Assembly: GCA_020882975.1 (NCBI GenBank)
Contig: JAHRFD010000006.1
Span: 160,963 to 224,962, forward strand
DNA length: 64,000 bases
Origin: Microcoleus sp. EPA2
GTDB lineage: Bacteria; Cyanobacteriota; Cyanobacteriia; Cyanobacteriales; Microcoleaceae
Direction: 5' to 3'
The translations under genes were made by a program, and so were the position numbers. The notes beneath the pieces are model-generated. The model ran no database searches. It was not told the DNA's origin and worked only from the letters and a program-made list of their open reading frames with translations. The first letter of the stretch is position 1, and each line of letters opens with the position of its first letter. This document shows positions 37,560 to 46,400 of this stretch, piece after piece.

Positions 37560-37771
37560 AAATCATCGAGCGATAGGGTAAGGGCGTTAGAAGCTCCCAA
37601 TTTTTCCTCTCTGCCCACTCGCACCTCAATCTGAGAACCCGTGAACCCGATTCTCTGCAAAGCTTTTAACGTTTTGGGACGAGAACTGAGAACCTGTAAA
37701 AGCCACTGTTTGCCGTACCCGACCACCAAACTAGCCCCCGTCAGCCCCACCCGAAATTCCCCGCTGCTCAA
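37553..37771 (-). CDS. Small hypothetical protein after the polymerase gene
   Basis: A 72-codon frame (TTG start) immediately after the polymerase gene on the same strand. The product (starts MSSGEFRVGLTGASLVVGYG, then KTLKALQRIGFTGSQIEVRV) has plausible folded-protein composition and the frame runs through without rare codons. I do not recognise it. It sits 10 bp from the polymerase stop, so it may be co-transcribed. Moderate to low confidence. Confidence 0.45.
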   Translation of the reverse strand: MSSGEFRVGLTGASLVVGYGKQWLLQVLSSRPKTLKALQRIGFTGSQIEVRVGREEKLGASNALTLSLDDFN

Positions 37772-37781
37772 TCTTTCCCCG

Positions 37782-39638
37782 TTAACCTCCCCAACTTTCC
37801 ATCACCTTAATTTCTACCTCGCAAGGAATCGGAGAGAGAAATTTATTCCCGGCTCTGACCATACATTTTTTAAGCAAGGCTTTAACTGGCCTCACTTCTT
37901 CAAGAGGACACTCTATTAAAATTTCATCGTGAACGACACAAATCAGTTTACCACCAGTGCTGCTCAGAGGCAGAAAAAGTAGAGCAAGAGCGAGTTTAGT
38001 AATGTCAGCACTCATCCCTTGAATTGGGTTATTTAGCATCTCATTAAGCAGCGGTTTAGTATCTTTTGACCATAATCTCCTTCTGCCTAAGACTGTCCGA
38101 CTCTCTCGAATACCTCGGCTCCAGGCGCTCCGAACTTTGCCGTGAAATTGTTTGATACCTGTATAGGATTCAAAGAACTTCTTACGAAAGTGTGAAGCTT
38201 GTTGCAGCGTTAAAGTGACTCCATGCTCTGCTTGAGCCATATTCTTAAATTTCTGTGCTCCCATGCCATAAATTAAACCGAAGTTAATAATTTTGCCGAG
38301 CTGTCTGTCTTCGAGAGTAATTTCCGATAAGGGTTTTGCCAGCACCAAAGAAGCGGTCAGAGAGTGCAAATCTTCCCCTTGAGAGTAGGCTTTCACCATC
38401 GTGCGATCGCCGGAAACCTTCGCCATGATCCGCAGTTCAATCTGGCTGTAATCGGCTTTGAGCAGGACGTAACCGGGTGCAGCTTTAAAACACTGTCGGG
38501 TTTGCTTATCTCTGGGGATATTCGTTAAATTTGGCTCTCGACAACTAAACCGTCCTGATCTAGCACCAATCTGAAACCAATTGGGATGAATGCGCCCTGT
38601 AATCGGGTGAATGCGTTCAGGTAAAACCAAAGCAAAAGTATCGATACGAGCCGATAAACTGCGGTATTCTAACAGTGCTTGAATAACGGGATACTCGCCT
38701 TGCAAAGGAATTAAATGTTGAGAGCTAGTGGAAGTAACAGGAATACCTTTTTCTTGCAAAGCTGCTAAGACTTGCTTGGGAGAGCGAGGATTAATTGTAT
38801 CCGTAAATTCCGGCAGGAGAGAGATTTGTTGATTAGGGTTAGGTCGATGGAGTTGTGAATTAATTTGTTTTAAAAGAGAGTCGCGTTGATGACAGAGCTT
38901 GACTCCCAAAACTTTCCACTGTTCTCTATCTAAAAGCATTCCGTTGAGTTCCATAGAAGCCACCGCAGGCAGACAGGAAAACTCTAGTAAAGCAGTTTTC
39001 CAAAGCTTAGAAGCTTTCAATTTTTGTTGCAGAGCAGCAGCCAGTGGGAGTAAGATTGCAGCATCGGTAGCAGCATATTGGAGTTGAGCGAGTGTTAAGT
39101 TTCCCGACCAATCGCTAACTTGCTGCGTTTTGTCTAGCTTTACTTTCAACAAATTCTCAGTGACAGCATCTAGGGACAAATGGCGTTTTAGTCCAGCCGT
39201 CAGCACTCGGTAAGCCAGATAGGTATCGAAAAAAGGTTTGGATGGTTCCAGTCCGGCAGAAGCGAGCATTTGCCATTCAAATTTGAGGTTGTGACCTACT
39301 TTGAGTGCAGGACTGGCTAGGAGCAAGCGTAATGGTTCGAGGGAACTCGGTTCAATGGCCCATAAATCTACAACGATCGCTGGATGGCCGGGAATGGCAA
39401 GTTGTAACAATCTAATTTTGGCTTGGTAGGGGTCAAGCCCTGTCGTTTCGCAGTCTATACCGATTATTTTTGCTTGTTGAAATGGTTGAAGGGCTGTTTC
39501 AAGATTGAAAGCAGTATCAATCAGTTGGTAAGGAGTTTTAAGTGTAAGTTGCAACTGAGCTATTTTAAGTTTATTGGGGGTCAAAAGAGTTGGGATAGCG
39601 GTTGATATTTTCTGCTTGTTTAGCGGATTAGGTTTCAT
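37782..39638 (-). CDS. DNA polymerase I-type, 3'-5' exonuclease and polymerase
   Basis: A 618-residue family A DNA polymerase lacking the 5' nuclease. The 3'-5' exonuclease is present: KIIGIDCETTGLDP with D62 and E64, then the ADYRVLTA-like central helices. Polymerase motifs A (LKADYSQIELRIMAK), B (GKIINFGLIYGMG) and C (VVHDEILIE) are complete. It is shorter than chromosomal PolA and is of the type carried by large cyanobacterial plasmids and phages, possibly for element replication or repair. Start ATG 39638 (MKPNPLNKQK) preferred over an upstream in-frame ATG at 39692. Confidence 0.9.
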   Translation of the reverse strand: MKPNPLNKQKISTAIPTLLTPNKLKIAQLQLTLKTPYQLIDTAFNLETALQPFQQAKIIGIDCETTGLDPYQAKIRLLQLAIPGHPAIVVDLWAIEPSSLEPLRLLLASPALKVGHNLKFEWQMLASAGLEPSKPFFDTYLAYRVLTAGLKRHLSLDAVTENLLKVKLDKTQQVSDWSGNLTLAQLQYAATDAAILLPLAAALQQKLKASKLWKTALLEFSCLPAVASMELNGMLLDREQWKVLGVKLCHQRDSLLKQINSQLHRPNPNQQISLLPEFTDTINPRSPKQVLAALQEKGIPVTSTSSQHLIPLQGEYPVIQALLEYRSLSARIDTFALVLPERIHPITGRIHPNWFQIGARSGRFSCREPNLTNIPRDKQTRQCFKAAPGYVLLKADYSQIELRIMAKVSGDRTMVKAYSQGEDLHSLTASLVLAKPLSEITLEDRQLGKIINFGLIYGMGAQKFKNMAQAEHGVTLTLQQASHFRKKFFESYTGIKQFHGKVRSAWSRGIRESRTVLGRRRLWSKDTKPLLNEMLNNPIQGMSADITKLALALLFLPLSSTGGKLICVVHDEILIECPLEEVRPVKALLKKCMVRAGNKFLSPIPCEVEIKVMESWGG

Positions 39639-39777
39639 AATTAGTTCCGTCGATAAAAATAGTACAAGAATATCAATGTGTCCACAATGCACGAAATATT
39701 ACTATTTTTAAGGAGTTTTCGACATTAGGTAGCTTGAGGATGATGAGTTTTATTTGGGAAATATACGAGTTATAAGT

Positions 39778-39881
39778 CAATACGCTTGGGCTCAGAACAA
39801 TTTGACTTCCTTTCACAAGTCTGGAGCTCCGATAAATGCGTGAAATGAAATTCGTCTGAAAGCGCTAACCCAAGCGTATTG
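39778..39881. mobile_element. MITE-like element with 10-bp target duplication
   Basis: Perfect 13-bp terminal inverted repeats CAATACGCTTGGG (39778-39790) and CCCAAGCGTATTG (39869-39881). The element is flanked by perfect 10-bp direct repeats AGTTATAAGT (39768-39777 and 39882-39891), the footprint of transposition. Non-coding, 104 bp. A full-length parent element is not in the window. Confidence 0.8.
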
Positions 39882-39969
39882 AGTTATAAGTCTATTTTTT
39901 GTAAATCAATTTAAGTCCTGAACTTTAGGAATAAGGTAAGAGACATAAAGGATGGCGGTTGGTCTAAAA

Positions 39970-39992
39970 AAAACCAGTTGTTGCCTGGTTTT
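39970..39992 (-). terminator. Terminator of the cysteine-rich remnant
   Basis: AAAACCAG and CTGGTTTT around a 7-base loop; on the minus strand the stem runs into eight T. It lies 22 bp beyond the stop at 40014. Confidence 0.75.
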
Positions 39993-40013
39993 GATTTAAA
40001 ATAGTTGCCAACT

Positions 40014-40142
40014 TTAGAGTCGGCAACAGTTGTTTTGGCTATCCCAAGTGTCGCCTAAAAGGTCGCAGCCTGGTTTGCCATCTGTAATCTTTTTACAAAC
40101 GGCTGCGTTAGCGTCTGTACGATTAGATTTTGAAAAAGATTT
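40014..40142 (-). pseudogene. Remnant of a small cysteine-rich protein gene
   Basis: Minus-strand reading of 42 codons with no start codon: SNRTDANAAVCKK, then KPGCDLLGDTWDSQNNCCRL and a stop. Four cysteines in 26 residues suggest the C-terminal end of a small exported, disulfide-bonded protein. A rho-independent terminator follows 22 bp later, which supports a real former gene. The 5' half with the signal peptide is missing or frameshifted, and a G-rich motif sits at the break. Confidence 0.45.
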
Positions 40143-40147
40143 TTAGA

Positions 40148-40161
40148 GGGAGGTGGGTGGG
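40148..40161 (+). other. G-rich motif related to the 29.5 kb quadruplex
   Basis: GGGAGGTGGGTGGG, three or four G-runs, similar to the motifs at 29001-29014 and 29510-29525. It is less regular, so quadruplex formation is only possible. Confidence 0.45.
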
Positions 40162-40233
40162 AAAATATTGCTTGAATTTAAATTTAAAGATTATGACATA
40201 TAATGTAGTTGTCACAATAATTAGGTTTGGCAA

Positions 40234-40794
40234 TTGAATCGCCCTATCCAGCTTCTTCGAGTTCGAGATCGACAGGTAGTTAATGCTATCCTGACATCCG
40301 TTACTGAGAAGCATTTAGAAGATGCCACAACCCTCTGGGAACCAACCCTTCGAGGGAGTGGAGAAGAAGATGAATACTGGAATTGGGTTAGCAAAAGCTA
40401 TCGAACTCAATTTTTACCGGGAGATGAACTATATGCCATTGAGTGTGATGGCATAACTCAGGGTTTAATGACTATCGATATTTTAAAAAAACGCTGCTAT
40501 ATTGAGTCTCAATTGAGACGAAGATTGGTCTATGTCAGAGCCCTAGCAACGGCTCCCTGGAATCGACCAGCTATTAGCAATCCTCCCACTTATAAAGGAG
40601 TAGGTGGAACTCTGATAGATTTTGCGATCGCTCGTAGTGAGGAACTAGGATACCAAGGAAGGATAGGCTTCCACGCACTGCCTGGTGCGCTAGTATTTTA
40701 TAGAAAGTTGAAAGTGGGGCTGCTAGACTGCGGTCCAGATCCTGAAGAACCCGACAATCTTAATTACTTTGAAACATTAAGGACAGACAGATGA
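40234..40794 (+). CDS. GNAT-family acetyltransferase
   Basis: A 186-residue N-acetyltransferase-like protein. The core VYVRALATAPWNRPA then YKGVGGTLIDFAIARSEELG is the beta4-motif A region of GNAT enzymes (G-V-G-G-T in place of the usual R/Q-x-x-G-x-G/A for acetyl-CoA). The C-terminal GFHALPGALVFYRKLKVG corresponds to the family's last strand. Substrate unknown. The start is TTG at 40234 (no upstream ATG in frame). It overlaps the next gene by four bases (ATGA), so the two form a coupled pair; such GNAT pairs can be toxin-antitoxin or small modification systems. Confidence 0.7.
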   Translation: MNRPIQLLRVRDRQVVNAILTSVTEKHLEDATTLWEPTLRGSGEEDEYWNWVSKSYRTQFLPGDELYAIECDGITQGLMTIDILKKRCYIESQLRRRLVYVRALATAPWNRPAISNPPTYKGVGGTLIDFAIARSEELGYQGRIGFHALPGALVFYRKLKVGLLDCGPDPEEPDNLNYFETLRTDR

Positions 40795-41462
40795 GTAACT
40801 CAATTCCCTCCCAGCTCCAATCCACAATAGATGATACAACCAGTTATCCGCGCTTGATGGAACTGATAGAAGCAGAAGATGCAGCTAATGGAGAAGTTGG
40901 CTGCGGTCGGAATTTGGGTAATAAACCTTCAGTTTATCTGAAAACCTGCGGTATCAATATCTCTGATGAAAAGCTAAGAAATTTGTTAAGGGAGTATTTA
41001 GGTCATTTATTGATGGAGCTAGATTTTGACTCAATCATCAACCAGGTGAGTCATTTCGTAGAGTCATTAGTCGTGCAGGAACACACTCAATTAGAGCAGA
41101 CAAGACCGGCATTAATGCTCTTAGAATCAGTTGTTGAGCAGATTCCTGCGAAAGAACTCAAACAATGTATTGAGTCAGAATTGGGGGAGTTTTGTTCGGA
41201 AATTGCGATCGAGCAAATTGTTCAGTACACTGGTCAAGTGATTTACTATTCAATTCTCCAACCTCGACATAAGTGGCCCAAACCTATTTGGGTACTAAGT
41301 GCTCTTGAGAAGGTGTATATTGCTCAGGCATCTAGTTTAGATGCAGCAATTGCTCAAGTTAAAGGACAATATCCCGACGAAACCGGAGAGCTGCAAGTAA
41401 TCAAAGTCGGAGGTGTTCTCGCACCAAACCAAGTGATTTGCTTGGACTTAATGAACAATTAA
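40791..41462 (+). CDS. Hypothetical partner of the GNAT protein
   Basis: A 223-residue protein coupled to the GNAT gene by a 4-bp overlap. The N-terminal part contains ANGEVGCGRNLGNKPSVYLK. The middle is helical (LRNLLREYLGHLLMELDF). A C-terminal 55-residue segment (KPIWVLSALEKVYIAQASSL then DAAIAQVKGQYPDETGELQV) looks like a small alpha-beta domain. Not recognised. The strict coupling suggests that the two products work together. Confidence 0.6.
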   Translation: MSNSIPSQLQSTIDDTTSYPRLMELIEAEDAANGEVGCGRNLGNKPSVYLKTCGINISDEKLRNLLREYLGHLLMELDFDSIINQVSHFVESLVVQEHTQLEQTRPALMLLESVVEQIPAKELKQCIESELGEFCSEIAIEQIVQYTGQVIYYSILQPRHKWPKPIWVLSALEKVYIAQASSLDAAIAQVKGQYPDETGELQVIKVGGVLAPNQVICLDLMNN

Positions 41463-41958
41463 TAAAAAATGCAGAATATGTCCGGTATTCTGAGTAACGC
41501 TGGAGTATGTCTTGTGCAGTTAGCGGTTTCATTGCACGATCGCAAAAAGTTTTCAGCGATGCGAGCGCGATCGCGGTTGGAAAAATGAACTTGCTCAAAA
41601 TGTTGGGTACGATCGCTCTCTCCAGGTCAACTGTAGGTAATCATTGTAGATTTGGATTAGTTGGAAACCCACTTGGGGCACATTGGTAACAAGTTAGAAG
41701 GAAGTAGATTTTGTCAATACCCCTTTATGTAGAAATATAATTGAATAATAATGATAATCAAACAAGGGGTAAGGGTGGGAGAGTCCGCCGACGGCGGACT
41801 CTCCCACCGGCAGTGATTATCATTATTAATAAGTTGTTCGCTGACTCTAGTCGCGGGCGATCGATAAGAGTCGCAGGCGATCGATAAGAGTCGCAGGCGT
41901 TGGTATGATCAAACGATATAATTGACAAATAATTGAGCGATTGTGTAGGTCAGTAAAT
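41463..41958. other. 5' part of the IS and its left flank
   Basis: No gene. It includes the left inverted repeat of the IS (41680-41696), a nested palindromic segment (41744-41830) and two tandem 20-bp units (GCGATCGATAAGAGTCGCAG) at about 41858-41898, just before the transposase gene. Confidence 0.6.
41744..41830. repeat. Nested palindromic element inside the IS leader
   Basis: Outer arms (about AATAATGATAATCA at 41747-41760 and TGATTATCATTATT at 41814-41827) enclose a perfect 15-bp inverted repeat GTGGGAGAGTCCGCC (41775-41789) / GGCGGACTCTCCCAC (41793-41807) with a 3-base loop. A small MITE-like insert or a regulatory hairpin. Confidence 0.75.
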
Positions 41959-43332
41959 ATGGCTAAAAGTCAAAAAACCAACCGTGACCACGCCAAAAAA
42001 ACCACAAGACCGATGGTGGAAGATGAGGCAATCGCCTCGCAACTATCTGCATTATTAACACCAGCCATCACCTCACAAGAAAATTACTACCGTCAACTGG
42101 GTTTACGAGGTAGAATTCTCAACTTACCGTTGATGGTAGCAGCAGTATTAACCTTGCTATGGCGAGACGTAGCTGGAGTGACAGAACTCACAAGAATGCT
42201 AGCAAGAGAAGGTTTTTTGTGGTGCGGACCCACAACAGTCACTCAACAAGCAATGTCTCAAAGATTTTTAAGTTTTCCTGCCACTTTATTTGAAGGAGTC
42301 TTCAAAAATTTATTACCAAGTTTAAGAACTGCTTGGTATCAGAGAAACCAAAGACCTCTACCAGAAAGCATTCAATTTGCCTTGACTAAATTTTCCCGAA
42401 TTTGGATAGTGGATAGCTCAACACTCGAAGCATTATTTTGTAAGCTCAAAAGCCTGGAAGATATACCCAAAGGGCAGTTGGCAGGAAAAATGGCAACAGT
42501 CATAGATTTAATGACCAGGCTTCCTGCCGAGATTTGGTTTTTGGAAAATCCCAGAGCTTCTGATGTTAAGCTTGAAGAAAATATTCTGCAATTAGTCCCA
42601 ACTCAAACCTTACTTTTACTGGATAGAGGATTTTATCATTTTAGTTTTTGGCTCAAATTAATTGAACGAGATATCCACTTAATTACTCGTTTGAAAAAAG
42701 GAGCATCAATTAAAGTAGAGCAAGTATATACCAAGAGTTACGAACTCCGAGATAGTCGGATACGGCTAGGCTCAGGAACTTCAAAAACTCCATTTATTAC
42801 CTTACGTTTGATTGAAGTTCGTTCCGGTAAAATTTGGCATTCTTATTTGACAAGCGTACTAGATCCTCATGTATTACCTCCCTACGTCGTCGCAGATTTA
42901 TATCGCAGGCGCTGGAGGATTGAAGATGCTTTTAATACCGTAAAAAGGCTTTTGGGATTAAGTTATTTGTGGACAGGTTCTCTCAACGGCATCCAGCTTC
43001 AAATTTGGGGGACTTGGATATTTTATGCACTCTTGGTTGATTTAGGTGATGCCGTTGCTGACCAACTCTCTTTACCAATAGATTCGATTTCATTAGAAAT
43101 GATTTACCGGGGTCTTTACCATTTTTATGTGGCTCATCAAAAAGGTAAGGCAACTGACTTGATCGAGTATTTCGCCGCGCCCGAAAACCAAGATTTAGGT
43201 ATTGTTAAATCTCAACGAAAGCCCAATGTTAAGTTAATTGTTTCACCTTTCCCTGATCGACAGCGAGGCAATCACCAATTTTTCTTTGATGCCTCTTCTG
43301 AAATCCCCTTGACAACTGGCATACAGGCTTAA
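41959..43332 (+). CDS. IS4-family DDE transposase
   Basis: A 457-residue transposase with the DDE catalytic layout: D in IWIVDSSTLE, D in LLLLDRGFYHFSFWLK and the Y-x-x-R-W-x-I-E helix in LYRRRWRIEDAFNTVKRLLG (the family's YREK region). Carries out cut-and-paste transposition of its IS. Start at ATG 41959 (MAKSQKTN); an in-frame TTG at 41941 is less likely. Full length for the family and undisturbed. Confidence 0.9.
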   Translation: MAKSQKTNRDHAKKTTRPMVEDEAIASQLSALLTPAITSQENYYRQLGLRGRILNLPLMVAAVLTLLWRDVAGVTELTRMLAREGFLWCGPTTVTQQAMSQRFLSFPATLFEGVFKNLLPSLRTAWYQRNQRPLPESIQFALTKFSRIWIVDSSTLEALFCKLKSLEDIPKGQLAGKMATVIDLMTRLPAEIWFLENPRASDVKLEENILQLVPTQTLLLLDRGFYHFSFWLKLIERDIHLITRLKKGASIKVEQVYTKSYELRDSRIRLGSGTSKTPFITLRLIEVRSGKIWHSYLTSVLDPHVLPPYVVADLYRRRWRIEDAFNTVKRLLGLSYLWTGSLNGIQLQIWGTWIFYALLVDLGDAVADQLSLPIDSISLEMIYRGLYHFYVAHQKGKATDLIEYFAAPENQDLGIVKSQRKPNVKLIVSPFPDRQRGNHQFFFDASSEIPLTTGIQA

Positions 43333-43450
43333 CTTGTTACCAATGTTCCGGTCTAAGATTATGTACTTCTTCTTTTCTCTTACTTCGTGTCATGAGCGTC
43401 TTCGCGGTTGATTAAAATACAAATTCTTTGGGTAGGAAGGGAGTAAGCGC

Positions 43451-46400
43451 TCATCTCTCAGAAAACCGCTGTATCTCCTTCTGGGTAAATGGATTCTCAC
43501 CCTTCTTCAGGGCATCAATCCAGCCTTGCCGCTGTTTTTTGCCCTCTGCCGAATCCGTGCCCTTGATAAACGCCTGAAAATCTTCGATCGCCCCTGTCGT
43601 ATCCCCCGTCAGCGCCCGAGCCACCCCACGACTATCTCGAACCCGGACATTTTTAGGTGCAAGTGCCACCGCCGTATCGCACGCCGCTATCACGGCCTTT
43701 GCCCCTTCGTGGGCGGCACCGTGCAGTGCGCCGTACCAACACAGCGTATGCCAAGACTGTTGAGGGATCTTCCAAGTTGCCTCGAACTGCTTTGCTTTCT
43801 CGAAGGCATCCAGCGCTTCCTGAACTTTACCCTCTTGGACTAGGTTTTCCCCTTTTTCGATCAAACCGTCGGCAGCCCACTGTTTAATCCTGTCCTGTGC
43901 TGGCACCTCAAGGCTGGGCAATAATTTCTGAGCCTGTTGGAACGTCGCGATGGCTTGGCTGACATCGCCTTGCCACGCGATCGATCGACCTCGATTGACT
44001 AAAAACTGCGCATTTTCTGCGTCGTTCCAGGCTGAGGTTTGACAGGTTTTGCCAGCCTCTTTCGCCACGGAGAGCATTTCCGCATCCCTAATAAGCAGCG
44101 TTTCCGGTGCGACTAAAACGGGATGTAAGATTAATCGGTTGCAGGCGCTCTTGAGCCAATCTTGCCAAGTGCCAACGCGCCAGAGACGAAGCGTGCGATC
44201 GGTACTGCCACTGATAATGGTTTTACCGTCCGGGCTAAAGGCAACTGAACTGACTGAACGTGTATGTCCCTTGAGAAACTGACCGATGGGTTGACCGGAG
44301 GTGTCCCACAAGCGAATGTTTTTATCGTAACTACCACTGGCAATGGTTTTGCCATCCGGGCTGAATTTCACCGAGTAGATTGAATTGGTGTGTCCTTTAA
44401 AGGGTTGACCGATGGGTTTGCCGGAGAGATCCCACAGGCGGAGCGTATTGTCCCGACTACCACTGACGATGGTTTTGCCATCCGGGCTAAATACCGCCGA
44501 GTAGACCCCATCCTTATGTCCCTCAAAGGGTTGACCGATGGGATTGCCTGAAGTATCCCACAAGCGAATTTTCCCGTTATAGTCACCACTGACGATCGTT
44601 TTGCCGTCCGGGCTCCAGGCGACGGACATGACCCAATTTGTATGTCCCTCAAAGGGTTTACCGATGGGATGGCCAGAGCGATCCCACAGGCGGAGCGTCA
44701 TGTCATCGCTACCACTGACAATGGTTTTACCATCCGGGCTAAATGCCACTGCGCCTACCGTACCTTGATGTCCTTTAAAGGGTTGACCGATGGGATGGCC
44801 AGAGCGATCCCACAGGCGGAGCGTCATGTCTTCGCTACCACTGACAATGGTTTTGCCATCGGGGCTAAATGCCACTGAAAAGACCATACCTTGATGTCCT
44901 TTAAAGGGCTGACCGATGGGATTGCCAGAAGTGTCCCACAGGCGGAGCGTCTTGTCTGCGCTGCCACTGACAATGGTTTTGCCATCGGGGCTAAATGCCA
45001 CTGAGTATACTCCATAGTCGTGCCCGGTGAAGGGTTGACCGATGAGGTAGCCGTGCGTATCCCACAGACGAATCATCCCCTTATCGTCGCTACTGAAAAT
45101 GGTTTTGCCATCGGGGCTCAATGCCACCGACGAGACTGCACCCACGTGCCCGATGAGGGGATGACTCAGCATAGAATTCCCCCGAAGATTCCAAACAGAA
45201 ATGGTTCCATCACTCCCCCCACTGACGATGGCTCTACCCGTGGGACTAAATACTACTGACCCAATCGGGGCCCCCTCATGCCCTATGAAGGGTTGAGTGA
45301 TGAGTTTCCCCGATGTGTCCCACAAACGAATCCGCCCGTCATTGCTGCCACTGGCAATGGTTTTGCCATTGGGGCTAAACGCCACTGACGCGACCTCATC
45401 CTCATGCCCCGTCCAAGGTTTACCAATGGGTTGACCCTGACGAGTCCACAGCCGAACCGTTTTGTCCTTGCCGCCACTGGCGATGGTTTTTCCATCGGGA
45501 CTCAATGCGATCGATCGAATCCCACCCCGATGCCCTTTGAAGGGTTGAGCGACGGGATTGCCAGAAGTATCCCAAAGGCGAATCGTCCCGTCCTCGCCGC
45601 TACTGACGATCGTTTTACCATCGGGGCTAAATCGGATTGACCAGACATTGCCTTGATGCCCTTTGAAGCTTTGGCTGATGAGCTTACCAGAGATGTCCCA
45701 CAAGCGAATCGTCCCGTCTGCACCGCCACTGACGATCCTTTTGCCGTCGGGGCTAAATGCCACAGCATAGAGGGCGATTATAGGCCCATTGGTCAGCGGG
45801 TCGAGCGGTTCACCGATGGGATAGCCAGAGGTATCCCACAGGCGAATCGTCCCGTCTTTAGCCGCACTCGCGAGGATTTTGCCGTCTGGACTCAACGCTA
45901 ATGAGTTGACTCCAGCGGCTTGTCCCTGAATGAGATTACGTTCTCTGGCATCCCCGGTGGCATCGCGCAAGCTAGACTGGATCTCGGCAAAGGTCTCCTG
46001 GCGAACCTCTGGCGATGCAGATTGGCTTTCGCCCGTGGCTTTAATCGCCAGAATGAGTGCCTCTAGGGGATCGGCATCGAGCAGCGATTGGACGCGGCCG
46101 GCATTCTCGTCTAACTGGGCAATCTTCGTTTGCTCTTGTGCGTCTAGCCACAGCTTTGTGGTAACAATAGTGGCAAGGGTCATAATCCCGATCGCACCCA
46201 CAGCCGCTCCCGTTAATAGCATCTTATTTTGGCGTTTTAACCCGCTACTTTTGGCTATATATGCCTTTTGTAACTCCGTCGCGACGGGCTGTTTCTTTTG
46301 GGTTTGAATGTCTTTCAACCACGCTTCGGCAATGGCTAATTCACTTCCTCGCAACAGTAAATCGTTGGTTTTATTTTTTTGCTCCCATTCTAGCGATCGT

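Larger units (their letters stand above)
37345..37781. other. Region between STAND and polymerase genes
   Basis: Contains an xisI remnant and a small open frame on the minus strand, both listed separately. No hairpin terminator for the plus-strand STAND gene is obvious. Confidence 0.4.
39639..40233. other. Intergenic stretch with a MITE and a gene remnant
   Basis: No intact gene. It holds a 104-bp MITE-like element (39778-39881), a terminator (39970-39992), a cysteine-rich gene remnant (40014-40142) and a G-rich motif (40148-40161), each listed separately. Confidence 0.5.
41680..43346 (+). mobile_element. IS4-family-type insertion sequence, about 1.67 kb
   Basis: Bounded by perfect 17-bp inverted repeats ACATTGGTAACAAGTTA (41680-41696) and its complement (43330-43346). 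It encodes one DDE transposase (41959-43332). A clear target duplication is not visible. About 280 bp of non-coding DNA with palindromes precede the transposase, which is longer than usual for compact IS elements. The reading frame is intact, so the element may be active. Confidence 0.8.

Noticed and set aside
44368..45901. Many short frames antisense or out of frame within the WD40 array
   Set aside because: They arise from the repeated WD40 DNA and show the same artefactual period.
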